64,000 nt of DNA from Pseudomonas sp. NC02. Its GTDB lineage: Bacteria; Pseudomonadota; Gammaproteobacteria; Pseudomonadales; Pseudomonadaceae. This document shows positions 25,064-35,551 of this stretch, in pieces. Both the position numbers and the translations under genes were made by a program. Each line of letters starts with the position of its first letter. Position 1 is the stretch's first letter. The DNA lies in NCBI RefSeq assembly GCF_002874965.1, contig NZ_CP025624.1, positions 2,108,001-2,172,000 on the forward strand, given 5' to 3'. The notes below the pieces were generated by a model. It made no database searches and was not told where the DNA came from. It was given only the letters and a program-made list of their open reading frames with translations.

Positions 25064-25190
25064 AAATTCCTTACCGGTTTTTCCGTTGGGGAGGGATAGA
25101 AATGCAGCCCGCCAAAACGGTGGGTACCCAGAGACTGACCCGGGTAAATTGTGGGAGTTTTAGAACAATACGTTATAAGGCAAAGAGCCT

Positions 25191-25211
25191 TGACGGGTTG
25201 CGAGCCCGTCA
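25191..25211 (-). terminator. Hairpin downstream of mnmC
   Basis: TGACGGG and CCCGTCA form a short stem 7 bp after the mnmC stop. Only a weak T-rich stretch follows on the minus strand, so it is a possible weak terminator or mRNA end. Confidence 0.4.
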
Positions 25212-25217
25212 TGGCCC

Positions 25218-27206
25218 TCAGGATTTGCCTGGGTTACCGCGGATCAGGGCACGCAGCGCGAACCGATTGGGGTGACAGGCTTCGCTGACACTGCGCGGCA
25301 GCGGCAGGGGCTCATTGTCGAGCCAGGCGGCCAGCAGCTCTGCGCAGAGTGGCGCGGTGACCAGCCCCCGTGAGCCATGGCCACTGTTGATATACACGCC
25401 GTGCAACCACGGGCACGGCGCATCAGGGACCTGCCGGGCGTCTTTGCCGAGGGCGGCGTAGGTGTGATCAAACGCCTCTCGCTGCGCCAGCGGCCCGACG
25501 ATCGGCAGGTAGTCCGGGCTGGTGCAACGGAAGGCGGCGCGGCCTTCAAGCTGTTCGGGTGCCAGGCTGTCGGCGCCCAGGCGTTGCAGCAAATCGAGGG
25601 AGATTTCCCGCAGCATCTGCAGATTGCCCGCGTGCTCGGCCACCGTGGGCGTAAGGTCATCGCTCTTGAAGTCGAAACTGGCACCGAGGGTGTGCTCGCC
25701 CAGGCGTGGCGGGGCGACGTAGCCCTCGGCGCACACCACTGTGGCCAACGCCTGGCTTTGCGCCGTTTGCGGCAGGCGGGTGATTTGCCCGCGGATGCGC
25801 TTGAGGGGCAAGTCAGCGCTGAAGTAAAACCGCTTGATCTCGGCGGCGCCGGCCAGCACGACCACACTGGCTTGAGCCAGAACCGTATCGCCCTGCAACG
25901 CCTGCCACTGACCGTCGACCTGCTTGAGCTCAAGGGCGTCGTGGTGCTGGAGCACTTCGATCAGCGGTTGCCTGGCTTGCCATTCGCACAGCGCCGGCGG
26001 GTGAACCCAGCCGCCCTCGGGGAAGAACAAGCCGCCGTGCTCCAGCGTTATCCCGGCGCGCACCTGTGCCTGCTCTTTATCCAGCAGGTGCAACAGGTCC
26101 TGGGCAAAAGCGCCGGCCAGTTGTGCCTGGCGCTCGGCTTCCTTGGCGTTGAAGGCCAGTTGCAGCACGCCGCAGCCATCCCAGTCCACGCCACGTTGCA
26201 GGTGTTCCAGCAGGCGCCGCGTGTGGCCGAAACCGCTGAGAATCAACTGCGAAAGTGCCGTGCCATGGGCGGAAAGCTTGAGGTACAACACCCCTTGTGG
26301 GTTGCCGGAGGCTTCCTGGGCGAGCGCTGCATGGCGTTCCAGCAAACTGACGCGCCAGCCGCGTGCCGCCAGGCTGGCCGCCGTGGCGCAACCGGCCAGG
26401 CCACCACCGATGACCAGTGCATGGCGTTCACCGGAAACCGCAGGTGGGCGCGCAAACCAGGGTTTTGCCGCGGCAGGCGCAGGCGTTTCAGCGGGCCAGC
26501 CGAGAAACTCACCCCGCAGGATTTCCCACTTGTGGCCGATGCCGGGGGTGCGCTTCATCTTGAACCCGGCGGCGTTGATCAACCGCCGTACCCAGCCGGT
26601 GCTGGTAAAGGTGCTGATGGTCGAGCCCGGCGCCGCCAGCCGCGCCAGTTCGGCGAACAGCTCGGCAGTCCACATGTCGGGGTTCTTGGCCGGGGCGAAA
26701 CCGTCGAGGAACCAGGCGTCGACTTGCGCGTCCAGTTGCGGCAATTGCTCCAGGGCGTCGCCGATCAGCAACGTCAGGGTGACTCGACCGTTATCCAGTA
26801 CCAGCCGCTGGAAGCCTTGGTGAATCGCGATGTATTGCGCCAACAGTTGCTCGGCGAACGGTGCCAGTTCCGGCCAGAGGGCGAGGGCGCGCTGCAGGTC
26901 GGCGTGGCTCAGCGGGTACTTTTCCACGCTGACAAAATGCAGGCGCGCGCCCGCCACCGCGTGTTGTTCGAACAACTGCCAGGCGCACAAAAAATTCAGG
27001 CCGGTGCCGAAGCCCGTCTCACCAATCACCAAGCGCCCGCCCATCGGCAGCGCCGCAAAACGTTCCTGCAAACGGTTCTGTTCGAGGAACACGTAGCGGG
27101 TTTCTTCAAGGCCCGACTTGTCGGAGAAGTACACGTCATCGAAGACCCGCGAGTGCGGGCGACCTTGGTCATCCCAGTCAAGCTGGGCGTGGGATACGGG
27201 GTTCAT
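25218..27206 (-). CDS. mnmC: Bifunctional tRNA mnm5s2U34 biosynthesis protein MnmC
   Basis: The 662-residue protein combines an N-terminal SAM methyltransferase (about 1-245: GETGFGTGLNFLCAW, DAWFLDGFAPAKNPDMWT) with a C-terminal FAD oxidoreductase (about 263-650: ALVIGGGLAGCATAASLA, FRCTSPDYLPIVGP, NSGHGSRGL). It removes the carboxymethyl group from cmnm5s2U at tRNA wobble position 34 and methylates the product. Domain order and length match E. coli MnmC. ATG 27206 gives the expected MNPVSHAQLDWDDQG start. Confidence 0.95.
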   Translation of the reverse strand: MNPVSHAQLDWDDQGRPHSRVFDDVYFSDKSGLEETRYVFLEQNRLQERFAALPMGGRLVIGETGFGTGLNFLCAWQLFEQHAVAGARLHFVSVEKYPLSHADLQRALALWPELAPFAEQLLAQYIAIHQGFQRLVLDNGRVTLTLLIGDALEQLPQLDAQVDAWFLDGFAPAKNPDMWTAELFAELARLAAPGSTISTFTSTGWVRRLINAAGFKMKRTPGIGHKWEILRGEFLGWPAETPAPAAAKPWFARPPAVSGERHALVIGGGLAGCATAASLAARGWRVSLLERHAALAQEASGNPQGVLYLKLSAHGTALSQLILSGFGHTRRLLEHLQRGVDWDGCGVLQLAFNAKEAERQAQLAGAFAQDLLHLLDKEQAQVRAGITLEHGGLFFPEGGWVHPPALCEWQARQPLIEVLQHHDALELKQVDGQWQALQGDTVLAQASVVVLAGAAEIKRFYFSADLPLKRIRGQITRLPQTAQSQALATVVCAEGYVAPPRLGEHTLGASFDFKSDDLTPTVAEHAGNLQMLREISLDLLQRLGADSLAPEQLEGRAAFRCTSPDYLPIVGPLAQREAFDHTYAALGKDARQVPDAPCPWLHGVYINSGHGSRGLVTAPLCAELLAAWLDNEPLPLPRSVSEACHPNRFALRALIRGNPGKS

Positions 27207-27347
27207 GAGCGGCTCGGCAAAGGCAAGGCGGCCATTCTAGCTGATCAACAGGGTTGTCATTGATCCATGGCAAGCCGCTGTGGAATTTCCTGCCACGTGT
27301 TGTTGCCCAATCCGCTAGTCTTGATCACTTCTGGAACGGAGCCGCCC

Positions 27348-28865
27348 ATGTTCGAATCTGCCGAAATCGGTCACGCCATCGACAAAGACACCTACGACGC
27401 CGAAGTGCCGGCCCTGCGTGAAGCCTTGCTGGAAGTGCAGTACGAACTGCAACAGCAGAAGCGCTTCCCGGTGATCATCCTGATCAATGGCATCGAAGGT
27501 GCGGGCAAGGGTGAAACCGTCAAATTGCTGAATGAATGGATGGACCCGCGCCTGATCGAGGTGCGCACCTTCGACCAGCAGACCGACGAAGAACTGGCCC
27601 GCCCGCCGGCCTGGCGCTACTGGCGCCAGCTGCCGGCGAAAGGTCGCATGGGGGTCTTTTTTGGTAACTGGTACAGCCAGATGCTGCAGAGTCGCGTCCA
27701 TGGCGAGATCAAGGATGCGCGGCTCGACCAGGCCATCGCCGGTGCCGAGCGCCTGGAAAAGATGCTGTGTGACGAAGGCGCGCTGATCTTCAAGTTCTGG
27801 TTTCACCTCTCCAAGAAGCAAATGAAATCCCGGCTCAAGGCCTTGCAGGACGACCCACTGCACAGCTGGCGCATCAGCCCGCTGGACTGGCAGCAGTCCA
27901 AGACCTACGACAAGTTTGTGCATTTTGGTGAGCGGATCCTGCGCCGCACCAGTCGTGACTATGCGCCTTGGTATGTGATCGAGGGTGTCGATGCGCACTA
28001 CCGCGGGCTGACCGTCGGCAAGATCCTGCTCGAAGGCCTGCAAAACGCCTTGAAAGTGCCCAAGGGTAAAGCCAGCGGCATGAACCCGGCGCCGCTGCCA
28101 TCGGCGGTTGACCAGATGAGCCTGCTGAACAGCCTGGACATGAGCCTGAGCCTTGAAAAGGACGATTACGAAGAACAACTGATTACCGAGCAGGCACGGT
28201 TCTCCGGGCTGATGCGCGACAAACGCATGCGCAAGCACGCGTTGGTGACGGTGTTTGAAGGCAACGACGCGGCGGGCAAGGGTGGGGCCATCCGGCGTGT
28301 GGCGGCAGCCCTCGATCCCCGGCAGTACCACATCGTGCCGATCGCCGCGCCCAGTGAAGACGAGCGCGCCCAGCCTTACCTGTGGCGTTTCTGGCAGAAG
28401 ATTCCGGCGCGGGGCATGTTCACCGTGTTCGACCGCTCCTGGTATGGCCGGGTGCTGGTGGAACGCATCGAAGGCTTCTGCACGCCGACGGACTGGATGC
28501 GCGCCTACGGCGAGATCAACGACTTCGAAGAGCAACTGCGCGACGCCGGGGTGATCGTGGTCAAGTTCTGGCTGGCGATCGACAAGCAGACGCAGCTGGA
28601 GCGGTTCCAGGCCCGCGAGGAAATCCCGTTCAAACGCTTCAAGATCACCGAGGACGACTGGCGTAACCGCGAGAAGTGGGACGACTACCGGGCGGCGGTG
28701 GGTGACATGGTGGACCGCACCAGCACCGAGATTGCGCCGTGGACGCTGGTTGAAGCCAACGACAAGCGCTGGGCGCGGGTGAAGGTACTGCGCACCATCA
28801 ACCGGGCGCTGGAGGAAGCGTTCGACAAGACCGACAAGCATGACAAGAAGGACAAGAAGAAGTAA
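27348..28865 (+). CDS. pap: Polyphosphate:AMP phosphotransferase (two PPK2 domains)
   Basis: The 505-residue protein is a tandem of two PPK2-type P-loop kinase domains, each with a Walker A loop: INGIEGAGKGET (about 46-57) and FEGNDAAGKGGA (about 302-313). The second domain also has FDRSWYGRVLVERIEGF and KFWLAIDKQTQLERF. Two-domain PPK2 enzymes phosphorylate AMP to ADP with polyphosphate. ATG 27348 (MFESAEIGHAID) is preferred over the upstream frame because it has a GGAAC site and matches the family N-terminus. The C-terminal tail is a lysine/aspartate run (DKTDKHDKKDKKK). Confidence 0.92.
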   Translation: MFESAEIGHAIDKDTYDAEVPALREALLEVQYELQQQKRFPVIILINGIEGAGKGETVKLLNEWMDPRLIEVRTFDQQTDEELARPPAWRYWRQLPAKGRMGVFFGNWYSQMLQSRVHGEIKDARLDQAIAGAERLEKMLCDEGALIFKFWFHLSKKQMKSRLKALQDDPLHSWRISPLDWQQSKTYDKFVHFGERILRRTSRDYAPWYVIEGVDAHYRGLTVGKILLEGLQNALKVPKGKASGMNPAPLPSAVDQMSLLNSLDMSLSLEKDDYEEQLITEQARFSGLMRDKRMRKHALVTVFEGNDAAGKGGAIRRVAAALDPRQYHIVPIAAPSEDERAQPYLWRFWQKIPARGMFTVFDRSWYGRVLVERIEGFCTPTDWMRAYGEINDFEEQLRDAGVIVVKFWLAIDKQTQLERFQAREEIPFKRFKITEDDWRNREKWDDYRAAVGDMVDRTSTEIAPWTLVEANDKRWARVKVLRTINRALEEAFDKTDKHDKKDKKK

Positions 28866-28967
28866 CGCCATGCTTTTGCATACGCGGGGTGAATGATTGT
28901 CGCGGTTGAAGAGGGCGGGATCTATGCTCGATCCATCTCTCAACAACCACAACAATTGAGGTAGCCC

Positions 28968-30152
28968 ATGCGTGAAGTAGTGATCGTCGACAGCGTGCGA
29001 ACCGGCCTGGCCAAGTCCTTTCGCGGCAAGTTCAACCAGACCCGTCCCGATGACATGGCTGCCCATTGCGTGAACGCGTTGCTGACCCGCAATGGCATCG
29101 ACCCGGCCACGGTCGAGGATTGCATCGTCGGCGCCGGTTCCAACGAAGGTGCCCAGGGCTACAACATCGGCCGCAATGTGGCGGTGTTGTCGCAACTGGG
29201 TACCGGTACGGCGGGCATGACCCTCAACCGTTTCTGTTCCTCGGGGTTGCAGGCGATTGCGATCGCCGCCAACCAGATTGCTTCCGGTTGCAGCGAGATC
29301 ATCGTGGCCGGTGGGGTCGAGTCCATCAGCCTGACCATGAAGAGCGTCAACACCGATAACCTGATCAATCCGTTGCTCAAGGAACAGGTGCCGGGCATTT
29401 ACTTTCCCATGGGGCAGACGGCGGAAATCGTTGCGCGGCGGTATCACGTCAGTCGTGAAGAGCAGGATCTGTATGCGCTGCAAAGCCAGCAGCGTACGGC
29501 TCAGGCCCAGGCTGACGGGTTGTTCGATGATGAAATCGTGCCGATGGCGGTGAAGTACAGGGTTGAGGACAAGAACACTGGCGCGGTGCAGGTGTTGGAG
29601 GGGGTGGTGGATCGGGATGATTGCAATCGTCCGGATACGACGTTGGCCAGTCTTGCGGGATTGAAGCCGGTGTTTGCGGAGGATGGGTCGGTGACGGCGG
29701 GGAATTCGTCGCAGTTGTCTGATGGGGCTTCCATGACACTGGTGATGAGCCTGGAAAAAGCGCTGGAACTGGGGCTTAAGCCCAAGGCGTTTTTTCGCGG
29801 GTTTACGGTGGCGGGGTGTGAGCCGGATGAGATGGGGATCGGGCCGGTATTTTCGGTGCCCAAGTTGCTCAAGGCCCGTGGGCTGGCGGTGGCGGATATT
29901 GATTTGTGGGAGTTGAATGAGGCGTTTGCCTCGCAGTGCCTTTATGCGCGTAATCGGCTGGAAATTGATAACGCCAAGTACAACGTCAACGGTGGGTCGA
30001 TTTCCATCGGGCATCCGTTTGGGATGACGGGGTCGCGGCAGGTGGGGCATCTGGTGCGTGAGTTGCAGCGGCGCAAGTTGCGTTACGGCATTGTCACTAT
30101 GTGTGTGGGCGGCGGCATGGGGGCCACCGGCTTGTTCGAAGCCGTACGCTGA
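28968..30152 (+). CDS. Acetyl-CoA acyltransferase (thiolase)
   Basis: The 394-residue thiolase has the acyl-accepting Cys in LNRFCSSGLQAI, His in SIGHPFGMTGSR and the second Cys in TMCVGGGMGATG, so it should be active. It catalyses CoA-dependent cleavage of 3-ketoacyl-CoA, or the reverse. It is transcribed alone and not next to a fadB, so the pathway is uncertain. The second half of the gene (from about 29490) is unusually rich in G and T codons (TTG, GGG, GAT), unlike the first half. A GAGGTA ribosome site precedes the ATG. Confidence 0.92.
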   Translation: MREVVIVDSVRTGLAKSFRGKFNQTRPDDMAAHCVNALLTRNGIDPATVEDCIVGAGSNEGAQGYNIGRNVAVLSQLGTGTAGMTLNRFCSSGLQAIAIAANQIASGCSEIIVAGGVESISLTMKSVNTDNLINPLLKEQVPGIYFPMGQTAEIVARRYHVSREEQDLYALQSQQRTAQAQADGLFDDEIVPMAVKYRVEDKNTGAVQVLEGVVDRDDCNRPDTTLASLAGLKPVFAEDGSVTAGNSSQLSDGASMTLVMSLEKALELGLKPKAFFRGFTVAGCEPDEMGIGPVFSVPKLLKARGLAVADIDLWELNEAFASQCLYARNRLEIDNAKYNVNGGSISIGHPFGMTGSRQVGHLVRELQRRKLRYGIVTMCVGGGMGATGLFEAVR

Positions 30153-30157
30153 CTCAG

Positions 30158-30262
30158 TGTGGGAGTGGCGGTGCGACGATTCGACTTGCTCGCGAATGCG
30201 GCGGGGCAGTCGATGAAAATGTTGGCTGATAGACCGCCTTCGCGAGCAAGCCCGCTCCCACA
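30158..30262. repeat. REP pair with a variant left half
   Basis: The right half is a normal CGCGAGCAAGCCCGCTCCCAC. The left half reads GTGGGAGTGGCGGTGCGACG followed by ATTCGACTTGCTCGCG, so the usual GCGGGC step is replaced by an insertion of about a dozen bases. Only the right half keeps an intact IS110 target (30248-30261). Confidence 0.85.
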
Positions 30263-30339
30263 TTTGATCAGCACCGTATCCCAATCCGTTCACATCCCCC
30301 TAGAATGCACCTCCTCCACCTCAGGCATTCGGGGCACTC

Positions 30340-31292
30340 ATGCACATCTCATCGGGCCGTTGGGTCTACGGTTTATCCCTGGCCCTGCTGACCGCGCTGC
30401 TCTGGGGCATTCTGCCGATCAAACTCAAACAGGTCTTGCAGGTGATGGACCCCGTCACCGTCACCTGGTTTCGCCTGGTCGTCTCCGGCAGTTGTCTGTT
30501 TATCTATCTCGCCGCCGTAAGGCGCCTGCCCAGCTGGCGTTCCCTCGGACCAAAAGGTGGCTGGCTGGTAGCAATCGCCGTGTGCGGCCTGATGGGTAAC
30601 TACGTGCTCTACCTGGTCGGCCTCAAACTGCTGAGCCCCGGCACCGCGCAACTGGTGGTACAGGTGGGCCCGATCTTCCTGATGATCGCCAGCGTCTTCG
30701 TGTTCAAGGAACGCTTCAGCCTCGGGCAGGGCATGGGCCTGCTGGTGCTGATCATCGGCTTCGGCCTGTTCTTCAACCAGCGCCTGACCGAGTTGTTGAC
30801 CTCCCTGGGCAGCTACACCGCCGGGGTGCTGACGATTCTCCTGGCCACCACCATCTGGACCTTCTACGCCCTGGGCCAGAAGCAGTTGCTGACGGTATGG
30901 AATTCGTTGCAGGTGATGATGGTGATCTACCTGTCCTGCGCGCTCTTGCTGACGCCATGGGCGCACCCGATGGAAGCGCTGCAACTGAGCCCGCTGCAAG
31001 GCTGGCTGCTGCTGGCCTGCTGTTTCAATACGCTGATTGCCTACGGCGCATTCGCTGAAGCCCTGGCCCACTGGGAAGCCTCGCGGGTCAGCGCCACCCT
31101 GGCGCTGACGCCATTGGTGACCTTCGTCGCGGTGGCGCTGGCCGCCTGGATGTGGCCCGAGTATGTGCACGCCGAAGACATCAATGCCCTCGGCTACGGC
31201 GGGGCCGTGTTGGTGGTGCTGGGGTCCGCGACCGTGGCGTTGGCGCCGTCGTTGTTCGCCGGGCTCAGGGCCCGGCGTGCACGATTGGCGTC

Positions 31293-31296
<4 letters not shown>
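30340..31296 (+). CDS. EamA-family (DMT) transporter
   Basis: The 318-residue protein contains about ten membrane helices as two EamA repeats (about 10-145 and 158-300), each with the typical P-x-x-x-x-x-x-R and G-x-x-L pattern ([31 protein letters not shown]). It is probably an exporter of amino acids or other small metabolites in the inner membrane. Its stop codon overlaps the 3' end of fumC by 4 bp (convergent genes). The substrate is unknown. Confidence 0.85.
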
Positions 31297-32681
<1,385 letters not shown>

Positions 32682-32874
32682 CGGGCACACTCCTTCAGGT
32701 TCGTTTGCGCAGTTTAGGCCCTGATCGTCCGGTGGGGTTCCCTTAAAAGACTTTTCATCGGATTAAGCCCCGCAAAACCAGGCCCCACAAGGCGTGGGGT
32801 TGAGCCGCGGCGTTTTTTAGGCGCAGAATGGGCGCCCTTGGGGTCTTACCTCGCCTGCTAGAAAAGGAAACTCG

Positions 32875-33393
32875 ATGACTCGTCTTCGTGCCATCTGTAC
32901 CGCGGTTGCTCTGGTATGTGCCAGCGGCCAGGTTTTTGCCGATACCGCCAGCCACAACGCCAGTGCCGAAGCCTTCCTTACCCTGGCCCATGCCGACAAG
33001 CTGGGTACCCCGGTGTACATGCAAGTGCAACAAATGTTCGCCCAGCGTTTCGAGCAGACCAAGGCGCCTGCTTCCAAGCAAACCGTCCTGGACACCTACC
33101 AGGCCAAGGCCAACACCGCCCTGGACCAGGCCATCGGCTGGAACAAGCTCAAGCCGGACATGATCAAGCTCTACACCGACAACTTCAGCGAATCCGAGCT
33201 CAAGGACCTGGTTGCGTTCTACCAGTCGCCACTGGGCAAGAAAGTCCTGGAGAAAATGCCCCAGCTGACCCAGCAATCGGCCCAGATGACCCAGGCCAAG
33301 CTGGAAAGCGCGGTACCTGTGGTGAACAAGCTGCTGGAAGACATGACCAACGAGCTGACGCCAAAAGCCCCGGCCCCGGCCAAGAAGAAGTAA
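32875..33393 (+). CDS. DUF2059 periplasmic protein
   Basis: The 172-residue protein has a signal peptide (MTRLRAICTAVALVCASGQVFA) and a helical body that includes the DUF2059 core: LYTDNFSESELKDLVAFYQSPLGKKVLEKMP (about 100-130), a very conserved motif of the family. The tail is Ala/Pro/Lys rich (PKAPAPAKKK). Function is unknown; the protein is expected in the periplasm. It starts 6 bp upstream of the bolA-like gene, so the two form an operon. Confidence 0.9.
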   Translation: MTRLRAICTAVALVCASGQVFADTASHNASAEAFLTLAHADKLGTPVYMQVQQMFAQRFEQTKAPASKQTVLDTYQAKANTALDQAIGWNKLKPDMIKLYTDNFSESELKDLVAFYQSPLGKKVLEKMPQLTQQSAQMTQAKLESAVPVVNKLLEDMTNELTPKAPAPAKKK

Positions 33394-33399
33394 ACAGGA

Positions 33400-33693
33400 A
33401 TGACCATGCAACAGCGTATCGAATCGGCACTCGTCGCCCTGAGCCCGGAACACTTGAGCGTGCTGGATGAAAGCCATATGCACAGCCGTGGGTTGCAGAC
33501 CCACTTCAAGGCCGTGCTGGTCAGCCAGCAGTTCGAGGGCCTCAACCGCGTCAAGCGCCACCAGAAGGTCTATGCCACGTTGGGTGACCTGATGAGCGAA
33601 TTCCATGCGTTGGCGCTGCATACCTACACGCCTGAAGAATGGGCGAAAATCGACGCAGCCCCGGCCTCGCCGACCTGCGCCGGCGGTCACTGA
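33400..33693 (+). CDS. BolA-family protein
   Basis: The 97-residue protein has the BolA fold: RIESALVALSPEHLSVLDESHMHS, HFKAVLVSQQFEGLNRVKRHQKVYATLGDLMSEFHALALHTYTPEEW. The conserved His in H-A-L-x-x-H and the RVKRHQ helix are present. BolA proteins partner monothiol glutaredoxins in iron-sulfur trafficking, or act as stress transcription regulators. There is no Cys in the loop (the position shown here is HMHS), typical of the His-type BolA1 group. It is co-transcribed with the DUF2059 gene. Confidence 0.92.
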   Translation: MTMQQRIESALVALSPEHLSVLDESHMHSRGLQTHFKAVLVSQQFEGLNRVKRHQKVYATLGDLMSEFHALALHTYTPEEWAKIDAAPASPTCAGGH

Positions 33694-33714
33694 CACTGTG
33701 GCACATCAGCTTGA

Positions 33715-33846
33715 TGTGGCGAGGGAGCTTGCTCCCGCTGGGCTGCGCAGCAGCCCTTCTGCCAATCACCGCGATCTTTCTGAAGGGTTGCAACTGCCTG
33801 GTTGGGGCCGCTCCGCAGCCCAGCGGGAGCAAGCTCCCTCGCCACA
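33715..33846. repeat. Long inverted repeat (second REP family)
   Basis: TGTGGCGAGGGAGCTTGCTCCC with GCTGGGCTGCGCAGCAGCCC is mirrored by GGGGCCGCTCCGCAGCCCAGC and GGGAGCAAGCTCCCTCGCCACA. It lies between bolA and trhO and belongs to the same family as the 9097 and 19355 copies. Confidence 0.9.
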
Positions 33847-33891
33847 GTAAGAGGCGGTCCATAATCGTCGCCATTTTTGTTAGAATCCGCA

Positions 33892-33920
33892 ACGCGCCGC
33901 TCAGTCGGCGCGTTTTTTTT
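33892..33920 (+). terminator. Intrinsic terminator upstream of trhO
   Basis: ACGCGCCG pairs with CGGCGCGT around a 6-nt loop and is followed by eight T residues. It ends transcription from the DUF2059-bolA operon, or could act as an attenuator in the trhO leader, since trhO starts 47 bp downstream. Confidence 0.8.
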
Positions 33921-33967
33921 GCATCCGGTTCACCCTTTACGAGGGTAGCCACCTGGAGAGAACACCC

Positions 33968-34912
33968 ATGACTCAACCGATTGTCGTGGCGGCACTGTAT
34001 AAGTTCGTCACCCTCGAAGATTACGTCGCCCTGCGCGAGCCACTGCTGCAGGCGATGGTCGACAACGGCATCAAAGGCACCTTGCTGATCGCCGAAGAAG
34101 GCATCAACGGCACCGTTTCCGGCAGCCGCGAAGGCATTGATGGCTTGATGGCCTGGCTCAAGAACGACCCGCGCATGGACGACATCGACCATAAAGAGTC
34201 GTACTGCGACGAGCAGCCGTTCTACCGCACCAAGGTCAAGCTCAAGAAAGAAATCGTGACCCTGGGCGTCGAAGGCGTCGACCCGAACAAGAAAGTCGGC
34301 ACCTACGTCGAGCCGCAGGACTGGAATGCGCTGATCAGCGACCCTGAAGTGCTGCTGATCGATACCCGCAACGACTACGAAGTGTCCATCGGCACCTTTG
34401 AAGGCGCGATCGACCCGAAGACCACCAGCTTTCGCGAATTTCCCGACTACATCAAAGCCAACTTCGACCCGGCCAAACACAAGAAAGTCGCCATGTTCTG
34501 CACCGGCGGCATTCGTTGCGAAAAGGCCTCGAGCTATATGCTCAGCGAGGGTTTCGACGAGGTGTATCACCTCAAGGGCGGCATCCTGAAGTACCTCGAA
34601 GAGGTGCCGCAGGAAGAAACCAAGTGGCAGGGCGACTGCTTTGTGTTCGACAATCGCGTGACCGTGCGCCACGACTTGAGCGAAGGCGACTACGATCAAT
34701 GTCATGCCTGCCGCACACCGGTCAGCGTCGAGGACCGTGCATCCGAACACTATGTAGCTGGCATCAGTTGCCCGCATTGCTGGGATAAGCTTTCAGAGAA
34801 GACCCGTCGCAGCGCGATCGACCGGCAAAAGCAGATTGAACTGGCCAAGGCCCGCAATATGCCGCACCCGATTGGCTACAACTACAAGCAATCCCCATCC
34901 TCCGAGGCCTGA
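33968..34912 (+). CDS. trhO: tRNA uridine(34) hydroxylase, rhodanese-type
   Basis: The 314-residue protein matches TrhO/YceA. An N-terminal acylphosphatase-like domain holds [21 protein letters not shown] rhodanese domain (about 120-220) has the active-site Cys in [16 protein letters not shown], and a C-terminal segment has zinc-like Cys pairs (CHACRTP and CPHCWDKLS). TrhO makes 5-hydroxyuridine at tRNA position 34 in an oxygen-dependent way. An operon with the DsbA-like gene and ABC exporter is likely, as spacing is 3 bp and then overlapping. Confidence 0.94.
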   Translation: MTQPIVVAALYKFVTLEDYVALREPLLQAMVDNGIKGTLLIAEEGINGTVSGSREGIDGLMAWLKNDPRMDDIDHKESYCDEQPFYRTKVKLKKEIVTLGVEGVDPNKKVGTYVEPQDWNALISDPEVLLIDTRNDYEVSIGTFEGAIDPKTTSFREFPDYIKANFDPAKHKKVAMFCTGGIRCEKASSYMLSEGFDEVYHLKGGILKYLEEVPQEETKWQGDCFVFDNRVTVRHDLSEGDYDQCHACRTPVSVEDRASEHYVAGISCPHCWDKLSEKTRRSAIDRQKQIELAKARNMPHPIGYNYKQSPSSEA

Positions 34913-34915
34913 GCC

Positions 34916-35551
34916 ATGTCTGCACGCCTGCTCTATGTAATGGATCCGATGTGCTCCTGGTGCTGGGGTTTCGCCCCGGTGGCCAAGGCGCTGGTTGAGC
35001 AGGCCCAGGCCGCAGGCGTGGAGCTGCACCTGGTGGTGGGCGGCTTGCGCACCGGCAGTGGCGCGGCGCTGGAGCCGACGACCCGGCGCTATATTCTTGA
35101 GCATTGGCAGGCCGTGACCGACGCCACCGGCCAGCCGTTCAAGCGTGAAGGTGCACTGCCTGATGGTTTTGTCTACGACACCGAGCCGGCTTGCCGCGCC
35201 GTGGTCACTGCCCGCAGCCTGGCGCCGGATTGCGCCTGGAAACTGCTGGGGCTGATCCAGCAGGCGTTCTACGTCGAAGGGCGCGACGTGACCCGCGCCG
35301 ACGTATTGGTGGAACTGGCCGAGACCGCCGGCGTGCCGCGTATCGAGTTCGCCGAAGCTTTCGACCGCGCCGACCAGCACGCGGCCACCGCGGCGGATTT
35401 CACCTGGGTCCAGGACCTGGGCATCGCCGGTTTCCCGACCTTGCTGGCGGAGCGTAATGGGCAACTGGCGCTGCTGACCAACGGCTATCAGCCGCTGTCC
35501 GAATTGGCGCCGCTGCTGAGCCGCTGGCTGGAGCGAGCTGCCTGTGCATGA
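34916..35551 (+). CDS. DsbA-family thioredoxin-fold protein
   Basis: The 211-residue cytoplasmic protein (no signal peptide) starts with a thioredoxin fold whose active site is CSWCWGFAP (C12 and C15). A helical insertion follows, then the cis-proline loop LGIAGFPTLL near the end. This is the FrnE/DsbA-like cytoplasmic branch, related to HCCA isomerase/disulfide oxidoreductases. The role is probably protein disulfide reduction or isomerisation. It starts 3 bp after trhO and overlaps the ABC exporter gene by 8 bp. Confidence 0.88.
   Translation: MSARLLYVMDPMCSWCWGFAPVAKALVEQAQAAGVELHLVVGGLRTGSGAALEPTTRRYILEHWQAVTDATGQPFKREGALPDGFVYDTEPACRAVVTARSLAPDCAWKLLGLIQQAFYVEGRDVTRADVLVELAETAGVPRIEFAEAFDRADQHAATAADFTWVQDLGIAGFPTLLAERNGQLALLTNGYQPLSELAPLLSRWLERAACA

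Noticed and set aside
27315..30293. A 992-codon open frame on the minus strand
   Set aside because: It runs opposite two well-supported genes (polyphosphate:AMP phosphotransferase and thiolase), has low-complexity His/Arg/Gln-rich translation and no family motif. It is a codon-bias shadow of GC-rich DNA.
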